Source: Muscardinus avellanarius (Eukaryota > Chordata > Mammalia > Rodentia > Gliridae). From it: a stretch of DNA of 64,000 nucleotides. The notes below the pieces were generated by a model, which saw nothing but the letters and a program-made list of their open reading frames with translations, was not told where the DNA came from and did no database searches. Where the stretch lies: contig OY726576.1 in assembly GCA_963383645.1 (NCBI GenBank), forward strand, positions 12,430,159 through 12,494,158, in the 5' to 3' direction. Shown here one piece after another: positions 58,531 through 64,000 of the stretch (the stretch's first letter is position 1; every line of letters starts with the position of its first letter). Position numbers and translations under genes: made by a program.

Positions 58531-58706
58531 GGGGTTCCTGGAAGCCCCCCTACCTCCGGACTACACTCCAAGACTTATTTTTTATATTTTTATTTGGAAA
58601 CAGGGTCTCTTAAGCCAGCACGCGCGGCTGGCTTTGAACCTGCGCGATCCTCCTGTCTCCGCCTCCCAAGCGCGGGGATTACAAGTGTGCGCCAACCACG
58701 CCCGGC
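58478..58706 (-). mobile_element. B1-dID SINE, derived short subfamily, (GT)n tail
   Basis: 19-bp TSD at 58459-58477 and 58707-58725 (aagtcaagctgtttctttt with one change). (GT)n at 58488-58527. Confidence 0.95.
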
Positions 58707-58814
58707 AAGTCAAGCTATTTCTTTGATTAAAAAAAAAAAGAAAAGATCTGACTATATCCTCACACTAGTGAAGGGGTTCTCAGGGACGTGGGTGGCACAG
58801 CAGGACCACAACTG

Positions 58815-59185
58815 CTGTAGTCCGGATGTCCCCCCAATTCCTGTGTTAAGACTTAATCATGAATATGGCCATAGGAAATGCTGGGACCCTTGGGAGGTGA
58901 TTACTCATGATGGCAGAGCCTGCACGGATGGAAAGAGAGCCTTCATAAAAGGGGTCTAGGTAGTGGGCTCGTTCTCGTCTGCTTCGGTACCACGTGAGGA
59001 CACGCGGCTCACCCTCTTCTGACCTTTCCTCCTCCACCATGGGGTACCAGTGTTCAAGGTGCCATCTTGGAAGCAGACATGGAACGTGCTGTCACCGTGA
59101 TTTTAGACTTCTCAGCCTCCGGAACTGGAAAAAAATTAATTCCTATTGTCACGGTACTTTATAATAGCAGCATAAACAAACTGTG
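58815..59185 (+). mobile_element. MLT1/MST-type LTR, near full length
   Basis: tgtagtccggatgtcccccc, cccttgggaggtgattactc, gccttcataaaaggggtc, acgtgaggacacgcggctc and cttctcagcctccggaactg are in consensus order. Confidence 0.8.
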
Positions 59186-59189
59186 GCAG

Positions 59190-60240
59190 GAGGAAAGGTA
59201 CAGAGAGATGCCAACCCAGAAACCAGGTGGGGAAGAATTCCTTTATTTCCTCCAGTGGGGCCCAGAGGTCCAAAGTCTGAGCCCCAAATGGCATCAGCGT
59301 CCAGATTATGTAGCTTCAGGGCGACAAGCCAAGTCTTGATTGGTGTGGCAGGTGCAGAAGCTTGGGTTAGGCCTCAGTTTCTTTTCCTGAGCCTGATTTC
59401 CTCTGGCTGCTCCCACTGGCAGGTGCGTGGCTTAGGCTCCCACATGGCAGGTGCAGAGCAGCACCATCTTACACTTCTGCCTCAAGACTAAGACAATAAC
59501 GCGTACCAGTTTCTCTTCTTAAACCAAGAGCTAACACGCTCCACTTCAGGGCCGCAGTCATCTTGGCCCTCCAGTCCTCTATCCTTCCGGGCAGTGCCGA
59601 GGATGTGCAGCTTTGTCTTCTCGCCCGGGTGTGAGCTTCGTTCAGCCCCTCTCTGTCGGGCGCAGTGACGACTCTTACACGATCTTCCTCAAGCAGTTTT
59701 ATTACCCCAGGTTCTTATACAGTTTCCATTCCTCTTTAATGCTCTCTCAACGCCCTCTCAGGTAAAAACAACATCAGTCTTCTATCCTCTCCCTCATCAC
59801 TCCACCAACCCTCCTCCGTGGCACTCTACGTCTCTGCTGCAGCACACACCGGTCACAGTGGTGGCTTTGTGAACATGTCCGTCCCAGCTCGGAGCCCGGA
59901 GCAGTCCGCCAAGAAACTGCTCTTCCTGTCCACCAACCCTCTTCTCTTTCTCCTTCCTCCCCGCTAGGGCATGCGCGCTTTTTAACCTTCTCCTGGGCGG
60001 GCAGGTGGTAGCACGAGGCGTTGCGTCACTAATTATCCGTAAGGCGCCTGATAGGGCTCACTGCGCAGGCTCAGGGCACCGCCAGCCTCGTGAGCCTCGT
60101 GACTTGGCTGCAAGCCCAGGCGCCATCTTGAGTCCACGCTGGCAACAAGCCTGGGTGCCACCTCGGTCCTGCCGAGTGGGCCCCAACACCTCTCAGGTAG
60201 TCTTTCTCTGTCCTGCAAAGTGTCCTCGATCCTAGAGTCA
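59190..60240 (-). mobile_element. candidate retroviral-type LTR sequence
   Basis: On the minus strand, ctgtataagaacctggggta is followed by ataaaactgcttgagg: a TATA-like and poly(A)-signal arrangement as in an LTR R/U5, with CpG-rich flanks. aataaaggaattcttcc at 59225-59245 suggests a second such end. No gag/pol/env is seen. Boundaries and family are uncertain. Confidence 0.35.
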
Positions 60241-60503
60241 GTTACAAAGCAATGTGGGACCGATGCACTTTTCCCCCGTTTGGTTGCAGTCATTTTTCTG
60301 GCTTCCTCAGATTCTATATGGCTCCCCTCTCCCCTCCCGGTCTTGTGTTTCAGAGCAAGACTGAATGAATGGAGAGCCAGGTGGTCCTCCTAGATGGCAC
60401 CAGGCCCCCTGTGGCTGGGTCGCGACTCAACAACCAGCCCCTGGGCCTTTGTCTGCCTGTCAGCGTATGCCAGGAACAGAAGAAAGAACTCTTGCTTCCT
60501 CCA
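60241..60503. other. unique intergenic DNA
   Basis: No feature recognised. Confidence 0.5.
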
Positions 60504-60571
60504 GGGGATGAGGAGGGATGGGGATGAGGAGGGATGGGGATGAGGAGGGATGGGGATGAGGAGGGATGGGG
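60504..60571. repeat. 16-bp minisatellite
   Basis: About four near-identical copies of ggggatgaggagggat. Confidence 0.95.
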
Positions 60572-60721
60572 GGAGTAGAGGTCACTCTGGGTAAGAAGCT
60601 GAGACAGAAACGGGGCAGGACTCCTCGCCCTCCTTCATCCACCCACTGCTACTGTTAGTACAAGAGTTGTTTCTACACTACAAAATTTTCAAAAGCATGG
60701 CAGCTAGTGCACTCATTTATT

Positions 60722-60877
60722 TTTCTTTTTCTAATACTGGGGATAGAACCCAGGGCCACTCTACTACAGAGCTACGTCCCCGGCCCTGTTTAGCTTTTGA
60801 GACAGGGTCTCAATAAATGGCTCAGGCTGGCCTTAAACTTGGGATCCTCCTGCTTCAGCCTCCCAAGTAGAGCTGTT
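60722..60877 (-). mobile_element. old B1-dID SINE
   Basis: aatactggggatagaaccc to gcctcccaagtagag, 5' end lost. (CA)n follows at 60882-60914. Confidence 0.8.
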
Positions 60878-60882
60878 AGCTC

Positions 60883-60919
<37 letters not shown>

Positions 60920-61042
60920 ACAGAGTGAACAGGTGAACAGAGTTCCTGTGCTGGTTGCCCCTAAAGCTAAGTCTTTGTTATATTTGGACAGTCCATGGAC
61001 TCCTCCACCCTCTGCTTTTCTAAATAGAAAAGGCAAGCCCAG

Positions 61043-61341
61043 CTGGGCGTGGTGGCGCACGCTTGTAATCCCCGCGCTTGGGAGGCAGAGACAGGAGGAT
61101 CGTGCAGGTTCGAAGCCAGCCGCCCTGGCAAAAGAGACCCTGTTTCAAAAATATAAAATAGAGCTGGGCATGGTGGCGCATGCTTGTAATCCCCGCGCTT
61201 GGGAGGCTGAGACAGGAGGATCGCGCAGGTTCGAAGCCAGCTGCATGCTGGCTTAGGAGACCCTGTTTCCAAATAAAAATAGGTCTGGGAGTGTAGCCCA
61301 GAGGTAGAAGGGCTTCCAGGAACCCCAGTACCACCAAAAAA

Positions 61342-61388
<47 letters not shown>

Positions 61389-61493
61389 TACATATATATA
61401 TATATACATATATATATATATGATAGGTCTGGGGGTATAGCCCAGAGGTAGAAGGGCTTCCAGGAACCCCAGTACCACACACGCACAAAAAAG
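61043..61493 (+). mobile_element. B1-dID SINE split by a second one, with (AT)n
   Basis: Outer B1 61043-61160, final dID 61424-61483. TSD ggcaagcccag at 61032-61042 and 61494-61504 encloses everything. Confidence 0.88.
61161..61350 (+). mobile_element. B1-dID SINE, derived short subfamily, nested
   Basis: agctgggcatggtggcgcat to accccagtaccacc. The tail expanded to (AT)n at 61347-61422. Confidence 0.9.
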
Positions 61494-61835
61494 GGCAAGC
61501 CCAGAGAGGCAGATTGTTCTGTGCAAAGCACAGAACCTGTTGCTGACAGACTATGGCCTAGCACCTAATTCTTCCATTCAAGGAGTTCACTTTCGGCAGT
61601 AACACCACTCCTGGCCACTCACAATGGCCAGGTGAAAAGAGCCAACGGCCAGGACCAGCTGGACCCCACTCACCTGGGCTAGGAAGAGATTTGTAGGGGC
61701 ACAGGTGGCTGGGCATGGTGGTGCATGCCTGTAATCCCATTACTGGGAGGCTCAGACAAGAGGATGGAATGCTCAAAGCCAGTCTCCACAACTTAGTGAG
61801 GCCCTCAACAACTTAGCTAAACCCTGTTTAGAAAG

Positions 61836-61837
61836 AG

Positions 61838-61891
<54 letters not shown>

Positions 61892-62061
61892 GAGAAAGGA
61901 GGGAGGGAGGGAGGGAGGGAAGGAAGGAAGGAAGAAAGAAAAGAAAGAAAGAAAGAAGGGAGGGACAGGGGGAGGGAGGGAGGGAGAGAGGGAGGGAGGA
62001 AAGGAAGGAAGGAAGGAAGGAAGGAAGGAAGGAAGGAAGGAAGGAAGGAAGAGAGAAAGAA
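61836..62061. repeat. 226-bp polypurine tract
   Basis: (GAAA)n, (GGGA)n and (GGAA)n blocks, with one cytosine interruption near 61967. Confidence 0.97.
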
Positions 62062-62495
62062 AAGCTGGGCGTGGGGGCGCACACTTGTAATCCCAGCATT
62101 CAGGAGGCTGAGACAGGCGGATCACAGTTGGTGGACAGCCTCAGCTACTTAGTGAGGCTCTCCGCAACTTAGTAAGACCCTGTTTCAAAATAAAGAATAA
62201 AAGCCGGGCATGGTGGCGCACATTTGTAAGCCCTGCGCTTGGGAGGTGGAGATAGGAGGATCGCGCAGGTTTGAAGTCAGCTGTGCTGGCTTAGGAGACC
62301 CTGTTTCCAAATAAAAATATAAAAATGGGTTTGGGAGTGTAGCCCGGAGGTAGGAGGGTTTCCCCTTCTAGAAGGTAGAAGGTAGAAGGAACCCCAGTAC
62401 CACCAAAAATATAAAGAAAGAAAGAATAAAAAATAGGGCAGGGGGTGTAGCTTGGAGGTCAAATGCCTCTAGGTTCCATCTCCAGACCTGCAAAA
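62062..62495 (+). mobile_element. middle B1-dID SINE of the nest
   Basis: B1 arm 62062-62202, dID 62433-62492 ending in ccagacctgca, as in the gacccgc subfamily. Confidence 0.85.
62203..62430 (+). mobile_element. innermost B1-dID SINE, derived short subfamily
   Basis: gccgggcatggtggcgcaca to accccagtaccacc, with a small extra insertion of agaaggtag repeats in its dID. Flanked by gaataaaa. Confidence 0.9.
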
Positions 62496-62575
62496 ATAAT
62501 AAAATAAATAAAATAAAAGGGCTAGGGAGATATCTCAGAGGTAGAATGCCCCTGTTAGATCTCTAGTACCACAAA

Positions 62576-63063
62576 AAAATAAAAAATAAATAAAATAAAA
62601 CCTCAGAGGTGAGACTCATTGCCTTTCTCAGTCCAGAGAGCCTTTCCCAAATAGGGGTACCAGGTTTACAAACCAAAATACAGGATACCCAGTTAAATTT
62701 GAAGTTCAGATTAATAGTGAGTGAATGTTTGAAACAAGTATGTCCAAACATTGCAACTCTATCCAGCAGCCCAGTCCCCAGTACTCTGACTCAGAGCTGG
62801 GGAAACCCCATGATGACCACAGCCCCTCCACCTTTTCCTGTGGGTACTCAAGAAATACGAGCATAAGGCCCATCCTGTTTTCCACGCTGAGTCTGAAGCC
62901 AGGATCGTGCAAGGGAGCAACTAGGGGAGACAGAGAACCAAGCAGAAAACAGATTCCAGAACATCTAACCCACACCACCACATCTTTGCCCCTGAATTCC
63001 TAAAGAGTGTGACATGGACCTGTCATAGTATACCACCTGCCATTGGGGATGTTCTCTAAGGAA
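62576..63063. other. unique intergenic DNA
   Basis: No feature recognised. Confidence 0.5.
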
Positions 63064-63071
63064 GATGTCAA

Positions 63072-63275
63072 AGCTGGGCGTGGGGGCGCATGCCTGGAAT
63101 CCCAGTACTTGGGAGGCTGAAACAGGAGGATGGCCAAGTCCAAAGACAGCCTCAGCAACTTAGGCCCTCAGCAATGTAGCAATACCCTGTTTCAAAATAA
63201 AATAGGGCTGGGGGCGTGGCTGAGAGGTAGAATGCCCCTGGGTTCAATCCCCAGGACCCAACCCAAAAGAAGAGC
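63072..63275 (+). mobile_element. B1-dID SINE
   Basis: TSD gatgtcaa at 63064-63071 and 63276-63283. Confidence 0.92.
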
Positions 63276-63283
63276 GATGTCAA

Positions 63284-64000
63284 GCAGAAAGTAGGTAGGT
63301 GCTCAGTACATATTTCTTGAATTAATTAATTGATGAATTAATTAATAAGTGAGCAAGCTAGGGCCTGAATGGGGCATCAAGAATCCAACCTCCAGGAGAG
63401 GGCACTCTTATCTTGAACAAATACCCTCTTATCTCTCCCAGCATAGGTCTGAGCCATCCTTTAGAGTTGGGCTGATTCTCCTGCAAGAGCCGAGCGAGCT
63501 CCTGCATGTCAAGAGCCCGGCTCACTCGCTGAGGACCCCAGGCCTTAGCCCAGTGTGAGGCAAAGTGGGAGACAATTGAAAGTTGAAGGAATGGCCAAAT
63601 GAAGGTTTGATCTGATCCTAAGGACCTTGGGAGAAGTCCAAGAAACCGGCGGCTCTCTGGGGCTTGAACAGTAACAGGAATCCATCTATTCATTCAAATG
63701 GGCATGCTATTCAGAGAATAGCTTTTCTGAGCCACCCAACTTCTTCTTAGGATTTACGCTCTTCTACCTCTAGAAAATATCTAAAACAGAGCAACCACTT
63801 TCAACAATAAGAGTAGTCTCGTTCTGATACTGATTTAACTTTCACCTACTGCGAAACAGACTCAAGTCAGCACAAATCAAAACTCCAAACTCAAATGCAA
63901 AGCAAACCACTGATTCTCCTTCCAGCTCAGACCTAAGCCGTGGCCTGTGGCCTTGCCGTGAGGAAGGGGACTGTGAGCTGTTCCTCTCCTCTTCCTGCAC
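63284..64000. other. unique intergenic DNA to the window end
   Basis: A 111-codon minus ORF at 63358-63693 shows no domain. No repeat recognised. Confidence 0.5.

Larger units (their letters stand above)
61709..62575 (+). mobile_element. outermost B1-dID SINE of a triple nest
   Basis: B1 arm 61709-61835, dID arm 62518-62572 (ggctagggagatatctcaga). Between them lie a purine tract and two further SINEs. Confidence 0.7.

Overview
The window is mammalian nuclear DNA from a rodent. It contains one recognisable protein-coding gene, PROKR2 (prokineticin receptor 2), on the + strand. The rest is intergenic or intronic sequence very rich in young SINEs. The dominant repeat, about 65 copies, is a dimeric SINE. 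Its left arm is B1/7SL-like (begins gccgggcgtggtggcgc) and its right arm is a shortened tRNA-derived ID arm (gggctggggtgtagctcag...ccccagtacc). This is the B1-dID architecture known from squirrel-related and some other rodents, not from mouse or rat. A LINE-1 3' end at 25562-26100 also resembles squirrel-lineage L1. My inference is a sciuromorph-type rodent (squirrel, dormouse or mountain-beaver relatives); the species cannot be named from the sequence.

Layout. 1-37 kb is upstream intergenic DNA: L1 fragments (1-850, 18.1-19.1 kb, 25.6-26.1 kb, 33.0-33.5 kb), MaLR/MLT1-type LTR remnants, MIR and MER5-like fossils, many B1-dID SINEs, and two very long polypyrimidine tracts (16.9-17.3 kb and 24.6-25.6 kb). 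37.13-38.18 kb is a CpG island with GC boxes and a probable non-coding first exon of PROKR2. 39.37-45.64 kb carries the two coding exons, separated by a 5,031-bp intron full of SINEs. The 3' UTR probably runs to a hairpin-embedded AATAAA near 46.83 kb. 47-64 kb is downstream intergenic DNA with nested and multimeric SINEs, an MLT1-type LTR (58.8 kb), and LTR-like sequence at 59.2-60.2 kb.

PROKR2 joins into an uninterrupted 384-codon GPCR. The splice junction falls inside the Arg codon of the DRY motif, as in the known family. No second gene, RNA gene, CRISPR array or unfamiliar gene system is visible. The most interesting material is the SINE biology: a stepwise series of SINE subfamilies, one target site used twice, retroposed trimers (B1-dID-dID), full-length ID arms beside shortened ones, and SINE tails that have turned into many different microsatellites. 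A small upstream ORF in the PROKR2 leader is also worth a look.
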